In this document: piece after piece, positions 51,563-63,937 of the stretch
How positions within the stretch are numbered: position 1 is the stretch's first letter
Layout of the letters: each line of letters opens with the position of its first letter
DNA from: Morchella semilibera
Taxonomy: Eukaryota > Ascomycota > Pezizomycetes > Pezizales > Morchellaceae
Direction of reading: 5' to 3'
DNA: 64,000 nucleotides
Assembly: GCA_009192285.1 (NCBI GenBank)
Contig: WBVU01000010.1
Coordinates: 1,610,111-1,674,110, forward strand
The notes under the pieces: model-generated
What the model was told of the DNA's origin: nothing
Databases searched by the model: none
Seen by the model: the letters and a program-made list of their open reading frames with translations, nothing else
Made by a program: the position numbers and the translations under genes

Positions 51563-51665
51563 TACTTGTTATCCACCATAGGAACCTGAAAATGCAGGTG
51601 CCAATATTTGTATGGGGCCAAGGCAATTCCCCATACAAATTATCCCTGAGGTGGATAGCGAGTAC
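51563..51665. mobile_element. nested palindromic element
   Basis: A perfect 12-bp stem, ATTTGTATGGGG (51606-51617) with CCCCATACAAAT (51629-51640), has an 11-nt loop. It sits inside an imperfect outer pair, TACTTGTTATCCACC with GGTGGATAGCGAGTA. The left arm carries a 20-bp insertion that is itself a small hairpin (cctgaaaatgcagg). It resembles a small foldback transposon remnant; no coding capacity. Confidence 0.5.
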
Positions 51666-51783
51666 ATGTATCTTCAAGCCCTGTCGAATTGTCATACCAA
51701 GTTGTAACACCAGTATTACGGTTTTAATTCAACTAAGGTCTTCCTGGTGCAGGGTTAGGGTTGTATATTCTGGAGCTTGCGAT

Positions 51784-52262
51784 AAGGGTACCTTCTATGG
51801 GTAATCTCACTTTAATGGCACCACTCTGCGGTCCGCTTTCTTCCACCTGCGTGCTTGGTACCCTCTATATAAGGGTAATCTCGCTCTTCAGTCCCCTTCT
51901 AGTTGCGCTGTAGTGAGAGTGCGGGGCCAATGTCTCTTCTTCCTTGCTATAACAGTTTCATAAGACCATAGAAATCCAGGCCGATGCCTTCTGTACACAC
52001 CCATTACGAGGTTTGCTTAAAAGATACTAACACGCATATCTACTAACTATTTGAGAGGACTCCTTCAGAAAAACGAGAACACATAAACTCGGCCAATAAC
52101 ACCCTTTGAATCGCACATTGCATACTTGGTATATTTATACATTTATTAGATCAGGAGGACAATCTCTCTATAACTGTACTACCTTTCTTTTATTTTATTT
52201 GTGTGCTTTGCACCCTCTATATAAGGGTAACCTCGCTATAAGAGTACCAAATTTCGGTCCCG
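51784..52262. repeat. three copies of a degenerate repeat resembling pogo-type transposon ends
   Basis: The units at 51851-51885 and 52203-52237 share 32 of 35 positions (ACCCTCTATATAAGGGTAA then tCTCGCT or cCTCGCT). A more diverged copy starts at 51784 and continues to gcggtcc, matching ttcggtcc at 52254-52260. The string CCTCGCTATAA followed by TTTCGGTCC recalls terminal repeats of pogo/Tigger-like elements from memory. No transposase frame is present, so these are at most relics. Confidence 0.45.
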
Positions 52263-52729
52263 GGCATACCCTTTCTACCTCCAAGAACCGCACCTAGTTT
52301 GATAACTAGATGACTACACAACTCCACACTCACAGTGCACAAGCTATTTTTGCCTAGAACCTAAACAAAAAACAAAATTTTCAAAAGAATAGTGAAAGAT
52401 AACACGGTAAAATTGGCGCTGGGGAATAACTAAGAAAGAAACAGATAGAAAGAAAAAAGTGGGACGCCACCCGTTTTCCCTTGACTAATGCAATCAATTA
52501 CTTACCACACTTTTCCCCTTTTCTTCTTTAGTCATCGGACAAGTACAGTATACAAACATACGGATATTCTTACTGCACAAACAGGGAATTTGGTAAAGGA
52601 GGGAAACAAAAGAATAAAAGTAAACCGAAAGATTATGAGCCCTTTTCCTCATCCCATTGTAATATACTTCGTAATCATACTCTTTCAGCCCCCTGGACTT
52701 CTAAAACTAGGCGAGAAAGATTGGCGAAA

Positions 52730-53717
52730 TTATAAAGTACCACTTTCCTTGAATACGAGATGCTGTTCGTAGAAACTAAGCATCTATAGAAGAATAAGTC
52801 AGAAACCATACTTTTTATGAGACTTTCGGGAACTGTGTTATCAATTACCTTCTGGGGGCACTTTGTGTAGACATACTGGATGGGATGCTGTGTTTTCTTC
52901 CCGTCGGCCCTATAATAAGTGATCAGTAAGGTGTTTGTTTCAGTGCATGCTTCACCTGATGATCAAGTCGGTACCAATGAGGGGGCACTACCAGTGAACA
53001 TAGCAAATTAGACCCTTGCCTGTCTTTTCGATGGTGTCAATGGTGGCATCCTCGTCCCAGTTCTTCTTAACGTCTACGGGTGCTGGAGAGGTATCATCCC
53101 CATTTGACTTTGAAGAAGAGGCGCCAAAAGATGTCCTAGCGCGCTTAGTGTTCTTGGGCGCCGCTGAAACTGGGGCTGAAGCACCACCAGCGGGCTGTCG
53201 TCCACGCTTTGGAACTGAGATGGCGCGAAACACTGGGCGGCCACCGATCTTGTCATAGTACTCCTGCAAGATTTCCTTTGCTCCCCTGTTCGGTAATCGA
53301 CCGTCAGTGTTTAGTCCCCCAAATGGCAGGATGGGGGGATAAGCCTACTCGCAATTCTCCTCAGGCTCCCAGGTCATGTCGCTTTTCTTTTCGTATCCCT
53401 TCCACTTAACATGAAGATACAATTTCTATATAGCGGCCATGAACCACTCATCCGTCAGCAAAGATACCTGAGGACCAGCCAAACCAATATCCTTCCCCCC
53501 GACAATCTCGACGTACCTTGCCTTCGAACTTGTGGTCTTTAATGGCCTCTACGATAAATTCTTCCCCATCTTCATCAACAGCATCCTCATCATCATCCTG
53601 CTCCTCTACTAAATCATCTTCAACGTCATCATCATCCACGGGCATAGCCTTCCTCGAGTTTCTGGCAGGGATCAGATCGCCGTCTGATTCAGACTCAGAC
53701 AGTACTTGGGGAGGCAT
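52730..53717 (-). CDS. heterochromatin protein 1 (chromodomain / chromoshadow domain)
   Basis: Five exons: 53517-53717, 53349-53425, 52992-53285, 52849-52909, 52730-52783; 228 aa. HP1 binds H3K9-methylated nucleosomes and dimerises through its shadow domain. An acidic N-terminus (DDDDVEDDLVEEQDDDEDA) precedes the chromodomain at about 48-110 (EEFIVEAIKDHKFEGKK, LHVKWKGYEKKSDMTWEPEE, NCEGAKEILQEYYDKIGG). A basic, Ser-rich hinge follows. The chromoshadow domain is at about 165-225 (GLICYVHWADGKKTQHPIQ, CPQKMLSFYEQHL). The last intron was chosen because it restores the canonical FYExHL end. The first ATG in frame starts MPPQVLSESE. Confidence 0.94.
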
Positions 53718-55255
53718 TCTCAATTTGAGTTAGGTGGGCTAGAAATGAGCTTGTAGCGGTGGTCGTTGCGTGACCGTTCGTTGCGGTTGAGGTAGGATGC
53801 GGGTGTTGGTGTCGGTGGAAAGAAGAACGCGCGAGGAAGACGCGGTACGAAAGTTGGGGCGTTGGTGCTTTCGAGTTAAAGCCCCCTTCACCCTCCCAAT
53901 CTAGGCGAGACACGTCGCGCCACAGCAAAACGCCACACAATGAATAAAGAACAGCACAATAAGACTTGTCTAAACAAAGAGCAAATAAAACAAACCTGAC
54001 CTTATATGCTCTCCGCATCATAATCAGTGGGAGAGATTGACCTCGTACCGGTCTATGGTTGTGCCAAGACTTCCGCCAAACAAATTCTCTATAATCACGT
54101 GACCGCCATTGACCAACCGCGTAATCACAATTTATCACTCGTTGCCTGTTTGCTGTCGTACCTTCTTCCCACTCCGACCCAGGTTTATTGAAACCTATCT
54201 ATTGGCGCAACAACAGCCAAGTCTCATCGAAGCGCAATAAGACATCAACTAGGGCAAGGCACTAACCTACTCTTTTAGTTAATAGGAATATGTTGTTCGA
54301 CGAGCTGACTTGGTTCATGGCACTTCACTCAACGGCTGCACTGGGCCAACCCTTCCGCGACAACAACAAGGGTAATGAGATAACTTAATAAATACATGTG
54401 TGCGTGCTTTTCGTTCGTGTGCATGTACTGTCACCTGTGGTTGAGCATGGCAGACAAGACCCCGACTTCATATCTACGCTCAGTTGTATTTAATAGAGGG
54501 ATTTGGCAACAGACTTTTGGGTCCATGTTTTCTTGGCGACCAGCTTTTGTGTTGATGGCCCAGAATTCAGGCTGTGGCCGTTGCTAAAGCTAGAGAGGCA
54601 TTGCGTTTGGCACTTGGCGCTGTGTCCCAATTACTCTAGGCCTCGGCGCCATGGAGCCAAGAACTTCAATATGAGTTCCCTTAGACGAACTTCTAGTTTT
54701 CTAGTCGTATAAGAGAAACCACCTGTGGGTTCTCTCCCGAGTATTTCCAAATACTCGGTTTACCTCTATGAATTGCTGAAATATACACCCGTTGCCTAGG
54801 ACCAAACCTAAAATAGGCTTAACGTCGTTGATAATTCAACTTTTAGTAATCATGCCTCAATTCCAAACTTCAGAGCTACCTACAAAAAAAAATGCATAGT
54901 TGTATGAAAGATAAGGGAAAGCCCTAGTACCCCCCCTCTCCAGGCGAAAAAAAAATGACAAAGAAAGGTAGGATCCGAATTAATGACAAATTGCAACCAA
55001 CCCGAAAAAAAAAAAACTGTTTCGCCTCGTTCTACCTTTGAACTGAAACCCTTTCCAAAGGGAAAACAAAAGAGACAGAAAGAAATAGTATAAGTATATC
55101 ATTAGGAAACAGTGCTGGTTACAAGAGTCTTGAAAAGTGATTCGCGAAATGGAAATAAGAAGATGTTTTGCAATAGCGTTTGCCATCATCCACTTCGTTC
55201 CTAATCCTAAACCGTTCGCGCAATTTTATGCCTAGCTGATGTGACAAAGGAAATG
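53718..55255. other. HP1 promoter, UFD4 3' flank and an unresolved short frame
   Basis: HP1's promoter is at the left end. On the plus strand, ATG 54291 opens about 27 codons (MLFDELTWFMALHS...) up to a possible donor at 54371. A possible second exon begins at 54453 (DKTPTSYLRSVVFNRGIWQQ). I recognise neither part and call no gene. The stretch from 54880 to 55100 is A-rich and probably 3' of UFD4. Confidence 0.4.
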
Positions 55256-58200
55256 TTAAGAGAGATGGAAAGCACCTTGACCTTCCCTGATGGCCACTGA
55301 CAACCGCTCTTTCAAAATCTCTAGTGTCGAATAATCCGGCAGCTTGAGATAGTTTACACATGTCATGACACTCGGAAGGTAGTCATCCGAGGTGTAAGGT
55401 GCTTCACTCGGCTTACACACCACAGTAAACAATGGTGTCAAAGATTTAAAGCCTGCTCGAAAAGTTAGCTAGATATCTAAATATATATTTCTTAAGTATT
55501 TAGATATACCTCCAATAGGAAGTTTTGGACTTCCTGTTACGAATTGTAGGAAGTCACGACGCTCTTGCGGTTTAAACTCGCTCATAGCCTGTAGCAGGTT
55601 CCGTACACTCTTACTGTCCATATTGAATCCATGATCTGCCTTGATTGAATCCATCAACGCTGCAAATACTTGTTAGTAACTCCCCAGGACTTTTCAGGAA
55701 AGGAAATTATAAACTTACTTTCAAGTGACCAATCTTCATCTACTCGTCCAAAGAGCATGACCAGTTCGTCGGGCGTGAAAGCTCTCAATGCGGAGTAAGG
55801 GAAAACCTGTGAAAAGCCTGCACGGAATGCCTCTGCCTGGCGTCTCACACCACTCCCAAGAGTGAGGTCAATGACCCTATCAACATAACTGGCAATATTA
55901 TGTATTGTCACAGGAGTATTGGAACCATTAGGAATGAGTTCGATATCTTGGTATCCCGGAAGCGTAAAATCCAATGCAAGATCTTCAACGCTTGCCGAAT
56001 CGACTCTAATCTCGTTAATTCTCTTTGCCTTCCCTTCAGCAGTAAGTACCATATTGTTATCAATTGCTTTCTTTGCCAAGACGAACTTTCGTAGCATCTT
56101 TAAGGAATTGGCAAGATCTTTGTCAACAGTTCCCACAGCTCCCAACGACGGCGCGACTGGCTCATCGTTCTCACCAGTGCGGAAGAATGTCGGATTGAAG
56201 GATATGTCAATAATACGTGAATCCAACATGGAGCGGGCCACAAATTTGCCAAGCATCTTAAATAGGTGCAATACTCTGCGACCATTCTCTGATTCTGCAA
56301 TTGATTCGTTCATTGGCGCCGGGAAGAGACCTTGTTTTCCAAATGCAAATTCGCTGACGGGTTGTGATTCGTTCTCCCGCCACAGTTTCAGCTTCTTTTT
56401 TGCAAACGCCCTGGATACACTTGAGTAAAATTCAAGTGTAGGCCCGAGACCAGTTCCAACCTCTTCAAAATACTCCACCTCCAAAACGCTCGGCGATGCA
56501 CCGTAAAGCTCCATTACCTTGATCGCAGATTCAAGAATCCGAACTCGTGAAATTCGGACCTTTTGGCGTTGAAGCCTACCAAGGAATGGGCGGTTATCAT
56601 CGCGGTGGCGGTCTTGTCGTGAGTCGCCTGTAGACTGGGAGTTTTGCCACCTTGTCATAGAACGCGAATAGCCGAACGAAGTTGATTGTAGGAATAGATG
56701 TCGAGTCTCGAATGGAAACAGAAAAGGGTACAGCCTTGCAAGGTCCTCACTCCAACTAGGTAAGCACGCACTAGCAACAATCAATGGTTCTTCCAACTGG
56801 CGGTTCAGTTTGGCAGTCAGTTTTGTATTGACAAACTGACTGAGTGGCTGAGGGTTGGCAGGTTTGTTTGCCTCATTGTCGCCGGCAAATACATCGTCGA
56901 GATTTGCATTAAGTGCATGGAGTATACTAAGAAGTTGAAGTATTGACGAGGAAATTTTGTTTTTATCCAAAGAGGCGGGGAAAGCTGATGTCAACTGCGA
57001 ATGGTCCGGTGCAGGGGACAAAGAACCTTCCAATGGTGCAGGCCCAGGCATCCTACGGAATTTTATGGGGTGCACTGTGGCCCAGACATTACGGTAGGAT
57101 TGCTCTTCAGGTTGATCCCTACCAAGATGAACTGCTCGGTAGATTGTCATGTCGTTAGAGATGACTTGGTCGCCGATACTGAACTCTATATGCCAATCTG
57201 GAGGTGTCTGTATGGCAGCTACACGAGTTCCTAAGGTCTGTGATGACGAGCCTGGTGCCCTGGGGAGGTTGGGCGCAGCCCCAGAAGGCGTGGCTACCCG
57301 AGTGCCATCTTCTTTCCGAGCAGTAACCTTACCACTCGAAGCTACCTCCATATTCACAGGACCGGCTTCAGGCTCAGGTTCATCCTCCATTTCTCGATCA
57401 AGATCATCAAGCACTGCATCCATTTCGTCCATTTCTTCATCATCTGGCAATTGCCTTTCGTCCATGCACTCCAACTGCTCCTGACCTGATGCTTGATTCT
57501 CTCTTTCTTTCCTTGGGGCCTTTTCATGTGAAGCACTAGAAGATGCTCCATCTGCAGTCGTTGCTTTCCGTCGTGAGTTGCGCCGGGCTGTTCTTGGTGA
57601 CCTAGGGGCCGATGGGTCAGCCGCTTGCCCAGAAGCCGCTGCTGCCGCTGCCCGTGGAATCCCTGCTGCCGCTGCAAAGGCTGCAAGAGCATTAGCCATA
57701 GCACCTCCGTTATTTGGATCTCTACGTGTTCTTGGACGCTCAGAAAGGCTGATTCGGGGCCTTAGATAATCATCCAGCGCCTTAAACGTGGCAATTGCGT
57801 GAATCGAGACCATGATGTTTCGGTAAGCCCGTGGAATTTCAGACTCCTCGTCTGCTACCAATTTGAGGCGCAATTGTTTTGCTAGCATAGACGCAGCACT
57901 ACTTCTATTTCCATCAAACGTGTTTTGATGTACTGTGACCACTTCAAAGTGCTCGGAGCGGCTCAACAGCTCTTGGAGTTTGTGGACCAAAACACTTAGA
58001 GGTGTATCTCCTTCACTAGTATGTGATTTCGAGGCGCCACTACGCATAAAAACTTCAAGAAATGCCCTCCTGATGTCAAGTTTATCGGTTTCTACTACCA
58101 TTAGCACCCTCCAATCATTATAGATAAGGATAATATTTACCGGGACCACCCTTTAAAACTGCCAACAGTGCCTCCACGATATGAGAGTTCAGAAGCTCAA

Positions 58201-61090
58201 AGCTGGAAATCGAATCCAGGGAGTTATCGTTGTCAAAGTAAGCTGCCAAGCGTTCAAAAAGACTCTCAGGATTGTTCGAGGACTTTAATCCCTCCCCCAA
58301 GGCCTTCAAATCTTCCATGATCTTTAATGCTTTATCCCTGATTTCCACGCTCTCATCTTTATCATGTGCTTCCATGAACGCTACGGCCCTCCCCACGATC
58401 CATTGCTGCCTGTCCGTAGTGGTGCCGGTTGGAATATGCCTTGAGGATGAGGATGACCTTGAGCTCACTGGAGACGAGCTCATACGCTCCTCGCTGTCCC
58501 TAGAATCATCCGACTTCCTATCATCATCACTCCCATGAAGTTCCTTATCCATAGTTGATCGTTCTGTCTTCTTAGAGGCAATTTTAGATATTTCAGCAAA
58601 AACACCCTCCCGGTAGAAATGATATGTGTAAATCTCTGGGAGACGTCGGAGGAGTAGCTCAGCAGCTTGGAAAGCAGCGGTGACTAGAGTTTCATTATCC
58701 TGCTGCGATAGTATGGATGCTAAGTGTGATGCAAATTGGACACTTGATAAAGCTTCTTTAAGAATTTCCGCATCCAAGTTACATATCATCTTTAGCTGGG
58801 CTGTAAGAACTTTCCTTCGAACATCGAAATTGACAGTACTTGAGTAAGCGTCTGTGAGTGTTGGGAGAAGGATTGTTGCAAAACGCTTCAGCTCATCTTT
58901 ACAGCTGCTTAACAGTCGACGCCTTTTTTCGTCGGGGTCCTCCTCTTCTTCCTCATCTTCATCCGATGGATCCTTTGAGGGCCTTGATCCATCAGGGATG
59001 TCGAATAAGCCACCGTGTTCCTCGCCTTTTAGTAAAGTTAGTAAAGAGGCCTAGAGCTAGATGACTACTGAACTTACCATGGGGTAGTCCGGGTAATAAC
59101 TCGCAGATGACGTTCAAAGTCTCAAAAACTTGCTCCCTTGGCCTATGGATAAGGGCTTGCATAGTCATTACAGTATCATTCTTCATAGCTGCTCCATCAT
59201 GATGATCGGAGGGGGGCGAAACTCCGGTCAAAATCTGGAAAAGCGTATCAACAATGTTCATTTTTAACATATCCATAGATAACGTCGGACTGGCCTTTGC
59301 GACTATCCCTAGAACACGCAGAAACTGAGTGTGAATATGAGGCCCAACAAGGTTTGTTGTGCCCGGCAGAAGTAGTTGTAAGATGGCTTTCATCATATCT
59401 CTTGACATAAGTTGTTCTAGCTTGTCCGGATAATGACGGAAGCTGTCCACAATACGGGCTACGCACAGGCACGCATGTTCAACAACTTTCTGGTCGCTGC
59501 TGTTTAAGACATTTAAGAGAGTTGGCATGACATCCCTAACTGTGGGAAAGCAGTCATCTGGGATATTCCGACAACAGTTTGCTGCTGTTGTGACCGCTGT
59601 CCTCTGAACATTTGTCGCAAAGAAATCCAAATAAGTCAGACATGCCACCAAACCGCCTTCTCTGACTATTGATGTTGGATACTCGACAGATATTTTCTCA
59701 AGCGTCTGGGTAGTGACAATCGTTAGTAGATTCCACAAAGTTCCCTCGTATAACTATGTGACCACATACGCTCAGGGCCTGTTCGGCCAAATCAATGTAC
59801 TGAATTTCCATCAATTTCCTGCAAAGTACTGGAACAGCGCCACCGTATACTACATTAGCTGTTGCCGCCGGCAATGCCTCCATTAGATTTGCAATGCATC
59901 GACATGCAAGTAGCATCATATCAGGATTTTCGCCAAATGGCCCCTGGTCTTCCATTAAACTGACAAGCTCTTTAACAAACTGGTCCGGCGAAAAATGACC
60001 CGATAGGTTATCTTCGGTAGACACGAGCAGAATTTCTGCCAGCTCCTGTAGTGCAATCAGCTGGGCTGAGGGATCATCTTTCTGTCTAAGGTTGGCGAGA
60101 ATATCTCGAAGCCGTGAAGAAATCCCGGAAACCATTCCTGAGAGAGCTCTAAGGGTATTGGAAATCCCACTTGAGTTGTGGACACCACCGAGGTAACTTC
60201 CTTCAAAGACATCTTCGTCATCTTCATCATGCTCATAATCATCCTCATCTCTATCATGTTCATCATCCTCCCCAGGTCCCGCATCACCCATTTCTTCGTC
60301 GTGATCCTCATCAATATCAAAGTTATCATCTTCATCTTCCTCGTCGTCATCGTCATCCTCTTCTTCGACATCATTTGGCTCACTCATTCGAACATCCGCA
60401 TCACTTAAATCGTTGTGCATTCTTCGTGAGGCTCGGCGGGAGGAAGCGGTAGAAGAAGCGATGGCAGTATTGCTGTTGGTGGCAGTGGCGGTGTTATCTA
60501 TTTAATGCTTAGCCAATCAACCCTCGAGATGTAAGGGTATTGATGGGGGAAGGTTCAAATGGAACTTAGAGGGAATCCAAACCCCTTGTCGATTTTTTAC
60601 TCCGACTTGACCTACGTTTATGTGTTGATGATGAAACATCCGGTGTCTGTACTGGAACGCTAGGTTCTACGGGCATATTGCTACCCTATTGTTAGCCCCG
60701 AAGTCTACTTGTTTTAGGTTCAAACCCTTCTGACGTAACTTACCTTTCCTCTGGCGTGTCCATGACTTGATTTTTTGCGCTAACAGTCTTCTTCCCCTTA
60801 CCCTTTTGTCGGCTTGAGGGCTGGTTTTCTTGATGTTTTGGAGGTGTATCTGCAGAAGAGGAAGCCTTAGGGCGCTTTCGGCCGCGAGTGCCGAAGGAAG
60901 GTTCAGGTTCTTCCGTTATCTGACCAGAGGAAACTTTCCGTTTACGATTTGGCTTTGACGAGGAAGGTGTTGAAGTTGTAATAGATGGTGGTGCGGGTGA
61001 AGCAGTGGCGGGGAAGATGCTACTAGTTGACGAGACGGCCTGATCTGAGGATTGTCTCGTCGATGAACGAGTGACTCTGCGAGGAGGCAT
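55256..61090 (-). CDS. UFD4: HECT-type ubiquitin ligase Ufd4 (TRIP12 homologue)
   Basis: Eight exons: 60744-61090, 60583-60680, 59770-60497, 59078-59705, 58141-59025, 55719-58094, 55510-55659, 55256-55452; 1802 aa. Ufd4 ubiquitinates ubiquitin-fusion and N-degron substrates. A basic Ser-rich N-terminus ([13 protein letters not shown]) leads to a long Asp/Glu tract (60190-60380). Armadillo-like repeats follow ([39 protein letters not shown]). A second acidic insert precedes the mid-region. The HECT domain occupies the last 350 residues ([38 protein letters not shown]). The catalytic Cys is in [17 protein letters not shown]. All seven introns keep phase. A longer N-terminus through an upstream exon is possible (see findings). 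Confidence 0.95.
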
Positions 61091-62696
61091 GAACAAGTGT
61101 CCTTTTTTTTTTTTTTGCGTGCGTGTGTGTGATTTTCTCTCTTGCGATTGGGAGAGGAGAAAGACCAAGAGATTATAACGCAAAGGTAAAAAATGATGAA
61201 GGTGGATGAGCGGATGGAAGAGAGACTCAGAAAGTAAAAAATAAAAAATAAAAGAGATGGTGAATAACTACCTTCGTAGGAGAGGCGTGTTACTAGTGTC
61301 GGAGATTGTGGGGGATAGTGGATGATCAGCGGGTGAGGAAGCGGATGAGGCTGAAGAGCTTGTAAAGACGGCGGAGGTTGGCCTGAGATCAGCAACAGAT
61401 GCTCTTCCAGATGCTTGATGCTTGCGTGATCTAAGCTCCATACGATGCCGCCATCCACGGAGGGATCAGTGGGAGTAAGGCGAGCAGATATCAGGAAGCA
61501 GGTGAGGAGGCCGAGGAGAAGAAGCACCCAGGAACCTGCGAATGGCGGGGCGTCTGTTTCTGCTGTTGGGGCTTGGACCGTGAGGGGATTTTCCTGTATG
61601 CAGGAAACTTGTTAATACTATCCTTCCTTTCCCTTGTTATTCAAAATTCTTCTATCTATGTAGTATGTATCAGTTGTTGTCGGCCGGGTTGCGAAGCTCG
61701 GAGGGGCGGGCTGTTCGCTGTCATGAATATGTGGGTGTTGAGGCGAGCCGAGTGTCAAGCGTAGGATTGAGCGGGCAAGGTGATGATTCAGTTACACACA
61801 TAAATACTAGTACCTAGCCCTCATTTGCCTAGCGTGGTCCTTTAGGGCTCAAGAGCCCTCTGATACATGCAACCAAAATCGATTCAGCACAGAGTATCTA
61901 CATTTTTTGTACACGTACGTAAGTACATATCGTCCTTTAGAGATCTTAGTCGATAAGATAGCGTCGCCAGTGATATCTGTTAGTACACACATGCCTCCAC
62001 AATTCCAGTACCATGAAAAAATGATGCTATAGAGACTATCGATTCTTAGCGATGTTGATGTGAATACAAGGTTTCGATAGATACATGTATTTTTGATAAC
62101 CCGATAACCTTTCAACCCCTCCTTAACCCCACCATAACTACATGTACATGTGCAATAGATCCTTGCAAATCCGCACGCATGAGTACCTCCGACATTAGTC
62201 TTGGTCTATACGTAAAAAGCTTCATCCGAAAGGTTTGTTCTATCAGTTCTATCAAGAATGCCCAAATAGCGAAAGTATTAAAGCGAGTGATCCGCAGCCT
62301 AGTTTGCAAAGGAGAAATAGCCAACACGTTTAACATGAGTTACTATAAACCCTGATATCGAGAGAGAAATCAACTGTCTAGAGGGAAACAAATGCAGCCC
62401 CAAGAAACCCTTCACGAAAATACCCGACGTTTGAAAGGAAAATAGGAAAACAGCTCCAACAAGAACAACCCTTGAGAAGAAAGCTCCATATAATTTCTGC
62501 CGGTACGCCCCCATCACCCAAATTCCGAACGACAAACCCGCTTAGATGAGCTCGGATATTTATGAAACAAAAGCGAGAAAGAAAAGGAAAGATAAACCGT
62601 TTATCGGGAGAAGCCCCTAGTTAGACCATGCCTTTTCCCGATAAACACAGAGTATTTTGGAATATCGCAGATTATATGTGGGCAGAGAATCTACAA
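61091..62696. other. UFD4 upstream region and SDR 3' flank
   Basis: A T14 run (61102-61116) lies just upstream of the UFD4 ATG. A candidate alternative first exon is at 61272-61441 (minus). Two TACATGTA copies (62082, 62139). No other gene; minus-strand frames at 61849-62535 show no motif. The right end is the presumed 3' UTR of the SDR. Confidence 0.5.
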
Positions 62697-63937
62697 TTAC
62701 CAACAGCAGTAACCACCCTACGCCCAAAATCAGAATAAATTACGAGCACGAGAAGGCTGAAGGGACTTACATCAATAATAATATCAGACCCAGTCATAAA
62801 GGTAGAAGCATTGGATGCGAGGAAGACAGCAGTGCTGTTCAATTCATCAACATTTCCGAGACGGTTCATGGGAGTGCGCGAGCACCACAACTTCTTCTGT
62901 GCCTCAAGAGCAGGAACACGGTTCAAAGCGGTATCTATAGAACGTTTTAGCTAACACATTCAAGAACAAATTGTTTTGAGTACTGACCCATATAACCTGG
63001 GGAGATTGAGTCTAAAATGATGTGAGCAACAGATTCAGATTATGCTTGACGGGGAGATTCCGGTTAACTTACTAACGCGAATGTTGAATTTGCTCCATTC
63101 AGCGGCAAGGGATTTTCCGAGCTGGATAACACCGGCCTTTGAAGCATTGTAGCAAGACTGCTCCTGGGGCCAATTGACAATGTGTCCGGACATGGATCCA
63201 ATGAAGATGATAGAGCCTCCGTTTCCTTGCTTGATCATGATTTGACCAGCCGCCTGGGCGCACAAGAAAGTACCAGTAAGATTAATGTCGATAAGACGAC
63301 GAAATCTCTCGATATCGTAGGTCTCGGCCGGCATGTTGGAGCTAGGAAACATACTATTAGTGTTGTTCATGCAGATAGTTTAGCAGCTGAGGGTGGTAGC
63401 TTACTCGGCAATACCAGCAGAGCAGAGAAGAACATCGACACTTCCCAAGTCGGCAGCAATCTAACCTTGGATATTAGGTATTTGTACACTGTAAAAGCAA
63501 GGAACTAGGATATCGCACACTAGTCATGACCTCTCTGACGGCCTCGGCATCACGAACGTCAACCTTGTAGAATGCAGCAGGAATATTGTATTTCTTGTTC
63601 AGTTCAAGAGCAGCAGAATCTCCATGCTCTTGCAAGACATCCATGATGGCAATGGCCTTGCAACCAACTTCACAGAGAGCCTCAGACATGCAGAAGCCGA
63701 GACCACGCGCACCACTTGATCACACCGATATTATTAGTAATTGAAGCCGTGATGGTTATTGTTAAGGATGAACACAAACCCAGTGACAACAACAACTTTC
63801 CCGGTCAAGAGAAAGCGCTGAAGATTGTCCGGAAGTGCGGAATATCCAGCACTGTGAGCCTGGGTAGGAGCCGCAATAGCAGCATCAGGGTTCATCTCGG
63901 CCATGGTAATATCCGGAGAGAGTGTCGGAGTAGCCAT
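62697..63937 (-). CDS. NAD(P)-dependent short-chain dehydrogenase (mannitol/arabinitol dehydrogenase or sorbose reductase type)
   Basis: Seven exons: 63780-63937, 63519-63714, 63405-63460, 63073-63341, 62988-63011, 62771-62934, 62697-62717; 295 aa. It is a classical SDR: cofactor motif TGGARGLG (split by intron 1), DVRDAEAV, catalytic Ser in FIGSMSGH, and YxxxK in CYNASKAG. NSISPGYMDTALNRVPALE and MNRLGNVDELNSTAVFLAS follow, with FMTGSDIIIDGGY at the end. The N-terminal extension of about 40 residues and this C-terminal wording fit fungal polyol dehydrogenases (mannitol, D-arabinitol or sorbose), but the exact substrate cannot be told. Exons 5 and 7 are 24 and 21 bp. The protein ends with an unusual CCW. 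The promoter lies mostly beyond the right edge. Confidence 0.9.

Larger units (their letters stand above)
51233..52729. other. repeat-containing spacer between CYB5 and HP1 3' ends
   Basis: No gene. A nested palindrome (51563-51665) and three copies of a degenerate repeat (51784-52262) lie here, with one TACATGTA at 51663. The right part is A-rich and presumably HP1 3' flank. Confidence 0.55.

Noticed and set aside
53695-54138. 147-aa minus-strand frame over the HP1 start
   Set aside because: It overlaps the HP1 5' end in another frame and has no motif.
61183-61527. 203-aa minus-strand frame with a leucine-rich start, upstream of UFD4
   Set aside because: Another frame of the same DNA (MELRSRK...) fits splicing to UFD4 better; the leucine-rich frame lacks any domain.
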